A stretch of DNA of 64,000 bases, taken from contig NZ_CP027707.1 in NCBI RefSeq assembly GCF_003850345.1, positions 186,001 to 250,000 on the forward strand, in the 5' to 3' direction. Both the position numbers and the translations under genes were made by a program. Positions 44,508 to 53,586 of the stretch are shown here, piece by piece. The notes under the pieces are model-generated. The model saw only the letters and a program-made list of their open reading frames with translations, searched no databases and was not told where the DNA came from. Origin of the DNA: Pseudomonas chlororaphis subsp. piscium. Its GTDB lineage: Bacteria; Pseudomonadota; Gammaproteobacteria; Pseudomonadales; Pseudomonadaceae. Numbering within the stretch: the first letter of the stretch is position 1; every line of letters starts with the position of its first letter.

Positions 44508-45785
44508 ATGAGCAAGACCAACGCATCCCTGATGAAACGCCGTGAAGCCGCCGTACCGCGCGGTGTTGGCCAGATTCACCCGATCTTCGCCGATTCCGCG
44601 AAGAACGCCACGGTAACCGACGTTGAAGGTCGCGAGTTCATCGACTTCGCCGGCGGTATCGCCGTGCTCAACACCGGCCACCTGCACCCGAAAGTCGTCG
44701 CTGCGGTGACCGAGCAGCTGAACAAGCTGACCCACACTTGCTTCCAGGTCCTGGCCTACGAGCCTTACGTGGAACTGTGCGAAAAAGTGAACGCCAAGGT
44801 GCCTGGCGATTTCGCCAAGAAAACCCTGCTGGTGACCACCGGTTCCGAAGCCGTGGAAAACTCGGTGAAGATCGCCCGTGCCGCCACTGGCCGCGCCGGC
44901 GTGATCGCCTTCACCGGCGCCTACCACGGCCGCACCATGATGACCCTGGGCCTGACCGGCAAGGTCGTGCCTTACTCGGCCGGCATGGGCCTGATGCCAG
45001 GCGGCATCTTCCGCGCGCTGTACCCGAACGAGCTGCACGGTGTGAGCATCGACGATTCGATCGCCAGCATCGAGCGCATCTTCAAGAACGATGCCGAGCC
45101 ACGTGACATCGCCGCGATCATCATCGAGCCGGTACAGGGTGAAGGCGGTTTCTACGTCGCGCCTAAAGAGTTCATGAAGCGTCTGCGTGCCCTGTGCGAC
45201 CAGCACGGCATCCTGCTGATCGCCGACGAAGTGCAGACTGGCGCTGGCCGTACCGGCACCTTCTTCGCCATGGAGCAGATGGGCGTTGCCGCCGACCTGA
45301 CCACCTTCGCCAAGTCCATCGCTGGCGGCTTCCCGCTGGCCGGTGTCTGCGGCAAGGCCGAATACATGGACGCCATCGCGCCAGGCGGCCTGGGCGGCAC
45401 CTACGCCGGTAGCCCGATCGCTTGCGCCGCGGCCCTGGCCGTGATGGAAGTGTTCGAGGAAGAGCACCTGCTGGACCGTTGCAAGGCGGTCGGCGAGCGT
45501 CTGGTGACCGGCCTCAAGGCCATCCAGGCCAAGTATCCGGTGATCGGCGACGTGCGTGCCCTGGGCGCGATGATCGCGGTCGAGCTGTTCGAGAACGGCG
45601 ACAGCCACAAGCCGAACGCCGCTGCCGTGGCACAGGTTGTTGCCAAGGCGCGCGACAAGGGCCTGATCCTGCTGTCCTGCGGCACCTACGGCAACGTCCT
45701 GCGCGTGCTGGTTCCGCTGACCTCGCCGGACGAGCAGCTGGACAAGGGCCTGGCGATCATCGAAGAGTGCTTCTCCGAACTCTGA
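44508..45785 (+). CDS. gabT: 4-aminobutyrate--2-oxoglutarate transaminase
   Basis: A class III PLP aminotransferase of 425 residues. Characteristic segments are FIDFAGGIAVLNTGHLHP, LLVTTGSEAVENSVKIARAATGR, GAYHGRTMMTLGLTG, LLIADEVQTGAGRTGTFFAMEQMG and the PLP lysine in TTFAKSIAGGFPLAGVCGK. It converts GABA and 2-oxoglutarate to succinate semialdehyde and glutamate, feeding GabD. The ribosome site is GAGGA. Confidence 0.95.
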   Translation: MSKTNASLMKRREAAVPRGVGQIHPIFADSAKNATVTDVEGREFIDFAGGIAVLNTGHLHPKVVAAVTEQLNKLTHTCFQVLAYEPYVELCEKVNAKVPGDFAKKTLLVTTGSEAVENSVKIARAATGRAGVIAFTGAYHGRTMMTLGLTGKVVPYSAGMGLMPGGIFRALYPNELHGVSIDDSIASIERIFKNDAEPRDIAAIIIEPVQGEGGFYVAPKEFMKRLRALCDQHGILLIADEVQTGAGRTGTFFAMEQMGVAADLTTFAKSIAGGFPLAGVCGKAEYMDAIAPGGLGGTYAGSPIACAAALAVMEVFEEEHLLDRCKAVGERLVTGLKAIQAKYPVIGDVRALGAMIAVELFENGDSHKPNAAAVAQVVAKARDKGLILLSCGTYGNVLRVLVPLTSPDEQLDKGLAIIEECFSEL

Positions 45786-45812
45786 TCCCGCCTGTGACCT
45801 GATTGACAAAAA

Positions 45813-45835
45813 GACCCGCCTCGGCGGGTTTTTTT
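45813..45835 (+). terminator. Terminator after gabT
   Basis: ACCCGCC-TC-GGCGGGT (tip probably opens to CTCG) followed by seven T. Confidence 0.88.
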
Positions 45836-45924
45836 GTGCCGATCGAGGATGCGCAGTGCATTTGCGCTGTATGGAAGCCTCGGCATTGACTAAGGTGCAA
45901 AGGATTGCCCAGGGAGCGTGCTGC

Positions 45925-47139
45925 ATGACTGCTGTGGATTTACCCGCTGTACCGCGAGTGTTGATTGCCGAGGCGGACCCTTGGTCGCGCGATTTGCTCA
46001 AGCAGGTGTTGCTGAATGTACGTTGCGACGCGCGGCTGGATGTGTGCGCCGACGGTCAGGAAGCCCTGCAACTGCTGGCCGAAAAACCCTATGACCTGGT
46101 GATCGCCGACTGGGAGTTGCCCGGCGTCGACGGCCTGGGCCTGCTGCGCAGCGTGCGCCAGCGCAAGCGCAACCCGGTGCTGCCTTTCATCCTCATCAGC
46201 AATCGCAGCGACAGCGCCAGCGTGCGCGAAGCCCTGCCGCTGGCGCCGACGGCCTACCTGACCAAGCCGCTCAACATGGAAGGCCTGACCCAGCGCCTGC
46301 AGGACCTGCTGCTGGATGCCGGCCAGGAAGTGTCGTGCGAGATCCCGGCCCTGGCGCCGGGAATGACCCTGTGGACCTTTCTCGAGCGCCGTCGCGAGCT
46401 GGCCGAGGGGGCGCCGTTGCTCGCTGATGTGCAGCTGGCGGTGAAGCGCAGCCTCAACCCCAACGGTCTCGATCTCAAGCTGCTGGAAGACGAGGTGCGT
46501 ACCGACCCGCAGATCACCGCGGTGTTGATCGCCGCGGCCAACAGCGCCGCCCAGCACCATGGCAGCGCTGTGCAGACTCTGGCCCAGGCCCTGCAGCGGC
46601 TGGGCTCCGGGCAGAGTATGAACCTGATTCTCGGCCTGGCGCTCAAGCGCAGCGCGCGCCTGAGCGACCCGACCCTGGGCGATTACGCCGAGCGTTACTG
46701 GGAGCTGTCGCTGCACACCGCGGAATACGGCCGGACCCTGGCCCGCTTGCTGGACCTGGACCAGGAGCGTTGCTACTGCGCCGGCCTGCTGCATCGCCTG
46801 GGGGATCTGGCGTTGCTGAGCTGCCTGCAAGAGTGGAAACAGGCCGGTGGCGCGCTGGACGACATGGAAGAGGTCGGCGATGCCCTGGCCCAGTTCGGCG
46901 CGGCCTACGGTTCGGCCCTGCGCACCCGCTGGCGCCTGCCGCTGGAACTGCGCGAGCTGATTGCCTCGGTCTACCAGCTCGGTGGCGGGGTTTACTCCCG
47001 TGAGGCGCTGGTGATGAACCTTTCCGCCCAGCTCGCCCGCCTGCAACCGTCCGAGGGCCTCGAAGAGCTGGCCAGCAGCAAGACCGCGCGCCTGCTCAAG
47101 ATCGGCCTGCCGGAGCTGAGCCGCCTGCGCAAAGGCTGA
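45925..47139 (+). CDS. Response regulator with HDOD output domain
   Basis: From ATG 45925 (AGGGAG upstream) the product is 404 residues. An N-terminal receiver domain (VLIAEADPWSRDLLKQVL, phosphoacceptor Asp in LVIADWELPGVDGLGLLR, Lys in AYLTKPLNMEGL) is followed by an HDOD domain (about 200-390: LNPNGLDLKLLEDEVRTDPQITAVLIAAANSA, YCAGLLHRLGDLALL). HDOD domains lack HD-GYP catalytic residues and act through protein contacts. No sensor kinase gene is adjacent. Confidence 0.88.
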   Translation: MTAVDLPAVPRVLIAEADPWSRDLLKQVLLNVRCDARLDVCADGQEALQLLAEKPYDLVIADWELPGVDGLGLLRSVRQRKRNPVLPFILISNRSDSASVREALPLAPTAYLTKPLNMEGLTQRLQDLLLDAGQEVSCEIPALAPGMTLWTFLERRRELAEGAPLLADVQLAVKRSLNPNGLDLKLLEDEVRTDPQITAVLIAAANSAAQHHGSAVQTLAQALQRLGSGQSMNLILGLALKRSARLSDPTLGDYAERYWELSLHTAEYGRTLARLLDLDQERCYCAGLLHRLGDLALLSCLQEWKQAGGALDDMEEVGDALAQFGAAYGSALRTRWRLPLELRELIASVYQLGGGVYSREALVMNLSAQLARLQPSEGLEELASSKTARLLKIGLPELSRLRKG

Positions 47140-47165
47140 TACCTCGACCGGGTGGCGCGCTGCGT

Positions 47166-47303
47166 CTGTAGCCGCTGCCGAGCCCGCGAGGCTGCGATCG
47201 GCTGCGAAGCAGCCGTAAAGTTCTTCCTGACAAAACGCGTACTCAGGTTTTGCGAGGACTTCGTCCTCGAGCGCAGCCTCGCAGGGCTCGGCAGCGGCTA
47301 CAG
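47166..47303. repeat. Paired repetitive element of the CTGTAGCCGCTGCC class
   Basis: It begins CTGTAGCCGCTGCCGAGCC and ends GGCTCGGCAGCGGCTACAG; the ends are long, nearly perfect inverted copies. It also contains an inner GCGAGGACTTCGTCCTCG hairpin. It lies between convergent genes and probably serves as a bidirectional end structure. Confidence 0.8.
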
Positions 47304-47310
47304 AGGCCTT

Positions 47311-48303
47311 CTACCCCGAAACGATCCGGTTCTTGCCCTGGCGCTTGGCTTCGTACATCGCCGCGTCGGCGCGGGCGAAGAGGCTGTCGAGGTTTTCGTC
47401 CTCGGCGGTGAGGCTGGTCAGGCCCTGGCTGACGGTGATGCTGAACTGCGCCTCGTCATGGCTGAAGGTCAGGCGCTGGATTTCCCGTTGCAGGCGTTCG
47501 GCAACCTGGCGCGCCATGTCCGGGGCGCAGCCGGGGAAGAGGGCGGCGAATTCCTCGCCGCCGATACGCCCGAACAGGTCGCCACGGCGCAGGGTGGCGC
47601 GGCCGGTCTCGGCGATGCGTTGCAGAACGTTGTCGCCCTCGGGGTGGCCGTAGGTGTCGTTGACCACCTTGAAGTCATCGATATCCAGCAACAGGAAGGC
47701 CAGCGGCGTGCCTTGCTGGCGCGCCTGCTCGAATTCGCGGTTGGCGCATTCGAAGAAGTGTCGGCGGTTGCTGCTCTGGGTCAGCACGTCGGTGGTGGCC
47801 AGGCGTTGCAGCTCGGTCTCCAGGTGCTTTTTCTCGGTGATGTCCTCGGCGAGGCCGACGATGATCACCCGGTCCCCGGGGGCGGCATTGCGATTGATAA
47901 AGCACTTGTCGCTGAGCCAGCGGACCTGGCCCTGGGCGTCGATGATGCGGTATTCACGGTCTTCCACCGCGCCTTTTTCCAGCACCTGGGCCAGGGTCCG
48001 CTCGGCGTATTCGAGGTCGTCGGGGTAGACGCTGTCGCGCCATTCGTTGGCGTCGGCCAGCAGCAGGCCGGCGGAGCGGCCGAAGATGCGCTCATACGCC
48101 GGGCTGACGTAAAGCACCTGGCGGGCTTCCCAGTCGAAGGCCCAGAGCACGGCATTGACGCTGACCAGCAACGAGCTGAACAGCTGTTCGCGCTCCGTCA
48201 GCCGGGCGACCTCGCCCTGGGCATGCATCAGCGCCATCAGGGTTTGCGCGGCCTCGGGCCACTGGGGCAAAGCGGATGGGAGTTGTGGGTTCTTGTTGAC
48301 CAT
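47311..48303 (-). CDS. PAS-GGDEF diguanylate cyclase
   Basis: From ATG 48303 the product is 330 residues. A PAS/PAC sensor domain (VNAVLWAFDWEARQVLYVSPAYERIFG to RVIIVGLAEDITEKKHLE) is followed by a GGDEF domain with FLLLDIDDFKVVNDTYGHPEGDNVL and the active site GRIGGEEFAALFP. It makes c-di-GMP. The protein has no membrane helix, so it is cytosolic. An in-frame TTG lies five codons upstream. Confidence 0.92.
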   Translation of the reverse strand: MVNKNPQLPSALPQWPEAAQTLMALMHAQGEVARLTEREQLFSSLLVSVNAVLWAFDWEARQVLYVSPAYERIFGRSAGLLLADANEWRDSVYPDDLEYAERTLAQVLEKGAVEDREYRIIDAQGQVRWLSDKCFINRNAAPGDRVIIVGLAEDITEKKHLETELQRLATTDVLTQSSNRRHFFECANREFEQARQQGTPLAFLLLDIDDFKVVNDTYGHPEGDNVLQRIAETGRATLRRGDLFGRIGGEEFAALFPGCAPDMARQVAERLQREIQRLTFSHDEAQFSITVSQGLTSLTAEDENLDSLFARADAAMYEAKRQGKNRIVSG

Positions 48304-48318
48304 CGGCACCGATCTCAA

Positions 48319-48551
48319 AGCGCACGCCGCTCGGGAAACGAAGCGGCCACAGAAAGCCCGCCTGGATGGCGAAGTGTTGCTTGAGATAGGGGATTGGCGA
48401 CGAAGTTCCCGGTTTCCGTGGTCTGGAAGCCGGCACCCGCTGGGCGGTCACGATGCCGCGGATGACGGGCTGGAACTCATGGGGCGGGGAGGGTAGCGAA
48501 GCCCACCGGCCACGGCAGATGAGCTTGCCGTGGCCGGTGAACGGGCCAGCG
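48319..48551. other. Intergenic stretch without a recognised feature
   Basis: Between the starts of the diguanylate cyclase and the end of the desaturase, both on the minus strand. It holds the cyclase promoter. A partly palindromic run GCCGGTGGGC...GGCCGGTG lies near the desaturase stop and could help termination, but there is no T-run. Confidence 0.4.
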
Positions 48552-49736
48552 TCAGGCGCTGGCGGGGCGCAGCGAGTAGGTTTTCAACTGGCTGGCGAAG
48601 TCGCGCAGCGATTGGATCCCGCTGGCCTCGGCTTCGTGGACCCAGTCCTTGATCGCCGCCAGCATGTCGTGGCCGTTGGAGCTGGTCTTGGCCCAGATCT
48701 GTTGCAGCGCCAGGCGTTTTTCGTAGATCACTTTCAGGGCCTGGCTGTGTTCCAGCATGTTCTGGATGCGCGCATGGTGGCGCTCTTCCAGCAGGCTGGT
48801 CTCCCGCGACAGCAGGCGCTTGGCGCGATGGAACTGGTGGCGCACCGAGTGATCGACCTTGTCCAGCTCCTGCTTGACCAGCGGCGCGATCACCAACTTG
48901 CGGTACTGGGCCATGATCTGGAAGCGGTTGTTGAGGATCGCCATCGCCGTGTCCATGTCCAGGTGGCCCTTGCCTTCGACCCGGTGGGCGATCGGCGCCA
49001 CACGCTGCACCTTGGCCAGGCGCAGGAAGCTGAACACCTTGATCCAGGCCCAGCCCAGGTCGAACTCCCACTTCTTCACCGACAGCTTGGCCGAGTTGGG
49101 GTAGGTGTGATGGTTGTTGTGCAGCTCTTCGCCGCCGACCAGGATGCCCCAGGGCACCAGGTTGGTCGCCGCGTCGCGGCATTCGAAGTTGCGATAGCCG
49201 ACCGCGTGGCCCAGGCCGTTGATCACCCCGGCGGCCCAGAACGGGATCCACATCATCTGGATCGCCCAGATGGTGATGCCGATGGTGCCGAACAGCAGCA
49301 GGTCGATCACCGCCATCAGCGCCACGCCGCCCAGCTTGTAGCGCGAGTAGAGGTTGCGTTCGATCCAGTCGTCCGGGCAGTTCTTGCCGTAGATGCGCAG
49401 GGTTTCCGGGTTTTTCGCCTCTTCGCGGTACAGCTCGGCGCCTTTGCGCAGCACCGTGGACAGGCCCTTGATCACCGGGCTGTGGGGGTCGTCCGCGGTT
49501 TCGCATTTGGCGTGGTGCTTGCGGTGGATGGCGGTCCACTCGCGGGTGTTCTGCGCCGTGGTCAGCCACAGCCAGAAGCGGAAGAAATGTTTCAGGCCGG
49601 CGTTGAGCTCCAGGGAGCGGTGGGCTGAATAGCGATGCAGGTAAACCGTGACCCCAACGATGGTCACGTGAGTCATTAACAGGGTGACTGCTACCAGTTG
49701 CCAGGCCGACAAGCCTAGAAAACCTTCGTACCACAT
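48552..49736 (-). CDS. Acyl-CoA/acyl-lipid delta-9-type fatty acid desaturase
   Basis: This 394-residue protein has the three histidine boxes of membrane desaturases: HRYSAH (34-39), HRKHH (71-75) and HNNHH (205-209), with hydrophobic helices between them (WQLVAVTLLMTHVTIVGVTVY; GVALMAVIDLLLFGTIGITIW). It has a C-terminal helical extension of about 140 residues after the catalytic region. It introduces double bonds into acyl chains and so tunes membrane fluidity. Confidence 0.92.
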   Translation of the reverse strand: MWYEGFLGLSAWQLVAVTLLMTHVTIVGVTVYLHRYSAHRSLELNAGLKHFFRFWLWLTTAQNTREWTAIHRKHHAKCETADDPHSPVIKGLSTVLRKGAELYREEAKNPETLRIYGKNCPDDWIERNLYSRYKLGGVALMAVIDLLLFGTIGITIWAIQMMWIPFWAAGVINGLGHAVGYRNFECRDAATNLVPWGILVGGEELHNNHHTYPNSAKLSVKKWEFDLGWAWIKVFSFLRLAKVQRVAPIAHRVEGKGHLDMDTAMAILNNRFQIMAQYRKLVIAPLVKQELDKVDHSVRHQFHRAKRLLSRETSLLEERHHARIQNMLEHSQALKVIYEKRLALQQIWAKTSSNGHDMLAAIKDWVHEAEASGIQSLRDFASQLKTYSLRPASA

Positions 49737-49882
49737 AGGCTGTAGGGCCCTCGATTAAAGAAAAAACAGCAGTCGCATTATCACCAAGCCCACAGAGAAA
49801 ACCAGTCGCCCTTTCAGATAAGAGTGGCGGGATGTTTCTTCCTCTATAATCCCAAGCTTTCCGTAAGGACATTGACGACCTT

Positions 49883-51802
49883 ATGTCGGTTTCTTCTCGC
49901 GACGCTCTGCGCGCAGCCCTGCTCTACCTCTTGCTGTCTGTGGTGTGGTTGCAGTTCAGTGGTCATTTATTGAGCAGTTTCTTCGATGAGTCGAACGATC
50001 TGGCGCACTGGCAACTGATCAACGGGTATGTCTGGGCGCTGCTCAGCGCCGCCCTGATCTTCATCGCGCGGGGTCGTCTGTTGCGTTTGCTGGGCGCCGA
50101 CGCCTGGTTGCTTCACCAGCGCGAGGACCGCGAGCGTCTGCGCCAGGCCGCCGCCGTGTTCGATTGCACCCGCGAAGGGGTGCTGGTCAGCGACCGCCGG
50201 GGCCAGATCGTCCATGTGAACCGGGCGTTCATCGAGATCACCGGCTATCAGCGCGAGGAGGTACTGGGCCGCCAGCCGAGCATGTTCAAGTCCGGGCACC
50301 ACACGGCGGATTTCTACCAGGCCATGTTCGATTCGCTGAACACCACGGGCGAGTGGAGCGGCGAGATCTGGAACCGGCGCAAATGCGGCGAGATCTACCC
50401 GCAGTGGCAGACCATCCGCGCCATCCGCGATGACGACGGCCAGCTCAGCCACTATGTCGCGGTGTTTTCCGACATCAGCGCGATCAAGGATTCCGAGCAC
50501 GAACTGGCCCACCTGGCGCACCACGACCCGCTGACCGACCTGCCCAATCGCCTGCTGTTCACCGACCGCGCCGAGCAGGCCCTGGCGTCGGCGCAGATCC
50601 ACAAGCGTGGCTGCGCGCTGCTGATGGTCGACCTGGATCACTTCAAGATGATCAACGACAGCCTTGGCCACAATGTCGGCGACCGCCTGCTCAAGGCCGT
50701 GGCCCAGCGCCTGCAAGGCATGTTCGGCCCGGGCATCACCCTGGCGCGGCTGGGCGGCGACGAGTTCGCCGTGCTGGTCGAGAGCTGCGGGCAACCGGGG
50801 CAGGCCGCGGTGCTGGCGCAGCGCATCATCGACGGGGTGAAGCAGCCGTTCCTGATGGACGAGAATCAGCTGTTCATCAATGCCAGCATCGGCATCAGCC
50901 TGTTCCCCAGCGATGCCCTGAGCGCCGAGCAACTGTTGCGCAATGCCGACACGGCGCTGTTCAAGGCCAAGAGCGCCGGGCGGGACAGTTACGCGCTGTA
51001 CACCGAGGAACTGACCGCCCACGCCCAGCAACGGGTGGAGATCGCCTTCGAATTGCGCCGCGCCCTGGAGCAGCAGGAGCTGCGGGTGTTCTACCAACCG
51101 GTGCACGACCTCGCCAGCAGCCGCCTGGTCGGGGTCGAGGCGCTGGTGCGCTGGGAACATCCGCAACGTGGCCTGGTGCCGCCTGGCGAGTTCATTCCGA
51201 TTGCCGAGCGCACCGGGTTGATCGCCGAGATCGATGCCTGGGTCATGCAGCAGGCCTGTCGACAGATGTGCCAATGGCAGGCGCAGGGCATGGAGTTGTC
51301 CTTCGTCGCGGTGAATGTCTCCAGCCGACTGTTCGCCCGCCGCGAGCTGTACCAGCAGGTGGCCCAGGTGCTGCACGACACCGGCCTCGACCCCGCCTAC
51401 CTGGAATTGGAAGTCACCGAAAGCGCGGTGATGGAAGACCCGGAAGTGGCCCTGGAGCAGATGCATCGCCTGCGCGAACTGGGGCTGCGCCTGGCCATCG
51501 ACGACTTCGGTACCGGTTATTCCTCGCTGCTGCGGCTCAAGCGCCTGCCGGTGCAGAAGCTGAAGATCGACCAGGGTTTTGTCGCCGGCCTGCCGTGGGA
51601 CGAAGACGACGCGGCGATCTCCCGGGTAATCATCGCCCTGGCCCAGAGCATGGGCATGCAGGTGCACGCCGAAGGCATCGAACAGGTGGAACAGGCGCGG
51701 TTCCTCCTCGACCAGGGTTGCGACCTGGGCCAGGGCTACTGGTTCGGCCGCCCGGTGCCGGCGGCGCAACTGGAATGGGGCCGGGCGCCGCAGATCCACT
51801 GA
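49883..51802 (+). CDS. Membrane PAS-GGDEF-EAL protein
   Basis: A protein of 639 residues. Two N-terminal membrane helices (ALLYLLLSVVWLQFSGHLL, LINGYVWALLSAALIFIA) and a PAS domain (AAVFDCTREGVLVSDRRGQIVHVNRAF to YVAVFSDISAIKDSE) precede a GGDEF domain with intact LARLGGDEFAVL and an EAL domain with VGVEALVRWEHPQ, LAIDDFGTGYSSL and LKIDQGFV. Both active sites look complete, so it could make or break c-di-GMP. Confidence 0.93.
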   Translation: MSVSSRDALRAALLYLLLSVVWLQFSGHLLSSFFDESNDLAHWQLINGYVWALLSAALIFIARGRLLRLLGADAWLLHQREDRERLRQAAAVFDCTREGVLVSDRRGQIVHVNRAFIEITGYQREEVLGRQPSMFKSGHHTADFYQAMFDSLNTTGEWSGEIWNRRKCGEIYPQWQTIRAIRDDDGQLSHYVAVFSDISAIKDSEHELAHLAHHDPLTDLPNRLLFTDRAEQALASAQIHKRGCALLMVDLDHFKMINDSLGHNVGDRLLKAVAQRLQGMFGPGITLARLGGDEFAVLVESCGQPGQAAVLAQRIIDGVKQPFLMDENQLFINASIGISLFPSDALSAEQLLRNADTALFKAKSAGRDSYALYTEELTAHAQQRVEIAFELRRALEQQELRVFYQPVHDLASSRLVGVEALVRWEHPQRGLVPPGEFIPIAERTGLIAEIDAWVMQQACRQMCQWQAQGMELSFVAVNVSSRLFARRELYQQVAQVLHDTGLDPAYLELEVTESAVMEDPEVALEQMHRLRELGLRLAIDDFGTGYSSLLRLKRLPVQKLKIDQGFVAGLPWDEDDAAISRVIIALAQSMGMQVHAEGIEQVEQARFLLDQGCDLGQGYWFGRPVPAAQLEWGRAPQIH

Positions 51803-51821
51803 TCGGCGCCCCTGTCGAGGC

Positions 51822-51946
51822 ATCGGCTCCTACAGATCCGCAGAAACCTGCCAGACACTGCTTCTGTAGGAGCGAAGCTTGCTCGCGATCGAGGTGCCGC
51901 GGTGTATCAGGCAGGCCGCCATCGCGGGCAAGCCTCGCTCCTGCAA
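51822..51946. repeat. REP cluster (GTAGGAGCG class)
   Basis: There is an isolated half (GGCTCCTACAG), then CTGTAGGAGCGAAGCTTGCTCGCGATCG and the inverted ATCGCGGGCAAGCCTCGCTCCTGCA. It forms the left part of the 329-base gap 51803-52131; the right part is the AT-rich oscA promoter region. Confidence 0.82.
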
Positions 51947-52027
51947 GAGGCGGGTTGGCGCTGCAATCAGCGCCGATTCCCACGCAACCCCGCGTCAATT
52001 CAAATAATTTCTTCTGGTTATATAAAC

Positions 52028-52052
52028 ATTCTTAAATAGTATTTTTAAGAAT
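52028..52052 (+). promoter_or_regulatory. CysB-like palindrome in the oscA promoter
   Basis: ATTCTTAAA-TAGTATT-TTTAAGAAT is a perfect inverted repeat with 9-bp arms in an AT-rich tract (about 52000-52060). It lies 80 bases upstream of the oscA start. TTCTTA/TAAGAA-type arms near sulfur-starvation genes fit binding by the LysR-type regulator CysB, but this is inferred. Confidence 0.5.
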
Positions 52053-52131
52053 ATCTGCGCCTATCTACTATTGCCCTCACGCCGCAAGCAGTGCCGCCAC
52101 TGCCAGGCACATCTCATTCAGGAGCAACACC

Positions 52132-52314
52132 ATGAGCGCATCTCTTCGTAGCGTTGACGGCCAGGACGAACAAACCATCTTGCGCGAGATTCAAAGCGCA
52201 TTGCGCGACCTGCGTTTCGGCGCGGTGGAAATCACCGTGCACAACGCCCAGGTCGTGCAGATCGAACGCAAGGAAAAATTCCGCCTGCAAAACCCTGGCA
52301 ATAAACCAAGCTGA
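52132..52314 (+). CDS. oscA: Sulfur starvation response protein OscA
   Basis: A 60-residue protein of the DUF2292/YezD type: [40 protein letters not shown]. In pseudomonads oscA lies directly upstream of sbp-cysTWA and is needed to use organosulfur compounds; its molecular role is unclear. That is exactly the order here. Ribosome site AGGAG. Confidence 0.9.
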   Translation: MSASLRSVDGQDEQTILREIQSALRDLRFGAVEITVHNAQVVQIERKEKFRLQNPGNKPS

Positions 52315-52325
52315 ATTCCGCACTA

Positions 52326-52342
52326 CCTCTCGCACCGAGAGG
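52326..52342 (+). other. Short hairpin between oscA and sbp
   Basis: CCTCTCG-CAC-CGAGAGG, perfect 7-bp stem 12 bases after the oscA stop. No T-run follows. It could attenuate or process the oscA-sbp mRNA. Confidence 0.5.
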
Positions 52343-52371
52343 CCCGACTGGACAACCGGAGGGCGTCATCC

Positions 52372-52419
52372 ATGACCCCCAGCCTGAACCCCAGCGTTCG
52401 CCCACGAATGCGGGCCTGA
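52372..52419 (+). CDS. Possible 15-codon leader ORF upstream of sbp
   Basis: ATG 52372 with GGAGGG nine bases upstream opens a 15-codon frame, [15 protein letters not shown], that ends 50 bases before the sbp start. It is Pro/Arg-rich. The ribosome site is as good as those of the neighbouring genes. It may be a leader peptide or chance; there is no further evidence in this window. Confidence 0.4.
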   Translation: MTPSLNPSVRPRMRA

Positions 52420-52469
52420 TTCGCCATAAGAAAAATGCCAGCACATTAAAAAATTTCGGGAGCTCCATC

Positions 52470-53480
52470 ATGTCGTCGATTCGCCGTTATGCCCTGGCCG
52501 CCCTCGCCAGCGCCGTTTTTGCCGGTTCCGCCGTTGCCAAGGATTACGAGTTGCTCAACGTGTCGTACGACCCGACCCGCGAGCTGTACCAGGACTACAA
52601 CACCGAATTCACGAGCTTCTGGAAAAAGGAACACCCGGGCGACAACGTCAAGATCCAGCAATCCCACGGAGGCTCGGGCAAACAGGGCCGCGCGGTGATC
52701 GACGGCCTGCGCGCCGACGTGGTGACCCTGGCGTTGGCCGGCGACATCGATGAAATCGCCAAGCTCGGCAAGACCCTGCCGGCCGACTGGCAAAAACGCC
52801 TGCCGGATGCGAGCACGCCCTACACCTCGACCATCGTGTTCCTGGTGCGCAAGGGCAACCCCAAGGGCATCAAGGACTGGGGCGACCTGATCAAGAAAGA
52901 CGTGTCGGTCATCACCCCGAACCCGAAAACCTCCGGCGGCGCCCGCTGGAACTTCCTCGCCGCCTGGGCCTATGGCCTGAAAGCCGGTGGCAGCGAAGCC
53001 AAGGCCCAGGAATACGTGAAGGAGCTGTTCAAGCACGTACCGGTACTGGATACCGGCGCTCGCGGTTCGACCATCACCTTCGTCAACAACGGTCAGGGCG
53101 ACGTGTTGCTGGCTTGGGAAAACGAAGCCTTCCTGGCGCTGAAAGAAGACGGCGGCGCCGACAAGTTCGACATCGTCGTGCCTTCGCTGTCGATCCTCGC
53201 CGAGCCGCCGGTGGCGGTGGTGGACAAGAACGCCGAGAAAAAGGGCAACACCGAGATCGCCGAGGCCTACCTCAAGCACCTGTACAGCCCGGCCGGCCAG
53301 GAAATCGCGGCGAAGAACTTCTATCGTCCGCGGGACAAGGATGTGGCGGCCAAATACGCTCAGCAGTTCCCGAAACTGGACCTGGTGACCATCGACAAGG
53401 ACTTCGGCGGCTGGAAAACTGCCCAACCGAAATTCTTCAATGATGGCGGGGTGTTCGACCAGATCTACCAGGCGCAGTAA
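52470..53480 (+). CDS. sbp: Sulfate-binding periplasmic protein
   Basis: A protein of 336 residues with a Sec signal ([17 protein letters not shown]). It carries family segments [65 protein letters not shown] and [13 protein letters not shown]. It captures sulfate (or thiosulfate) for the CysTWA transporter encoded next. Ribosome site GGGAGC. Confidence 0.95.
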   Translation: MSSIRRYALAALASAVFAGSAVAKDYELLNVSYDPTRELYQDYNTEFTSFWKKEHPGDNVKIQQSHGGSGKQGRAVIDGLRADVVTLALAGDIDEIAKLGKTLPADWQKRLPDASTPYTSTIVFLVRKGNPKGIKDWGDLIKKDVSVITPNPKTSGGARWNFLAAWAYGLKAGGSEAKAQEYVKELFKHVPVLDTGARGSTITFVNNGQGDVLLAWENEAFLALKEDGGADKFDIVVPSLSILAEPPVAVVDKNAEKKGNTEIAEAYLKHLYSPAGQEIAAKNFYRPRDKDVAAKYAQQFPKLDLVTIDKDFGGWKTAQPKFFNDGGVFDQIYQAQ

Positions 53481-53586
53481 TCTTCAGTGGCGAGCCCCGG
53501 GCTGCAAGGCATCCGGGGTTCGTCGAACCGCCAGAGCAATAGGCCCGGATTCGATTCCGGGCTTTGCGTGTCAACCAAGGACTTTT

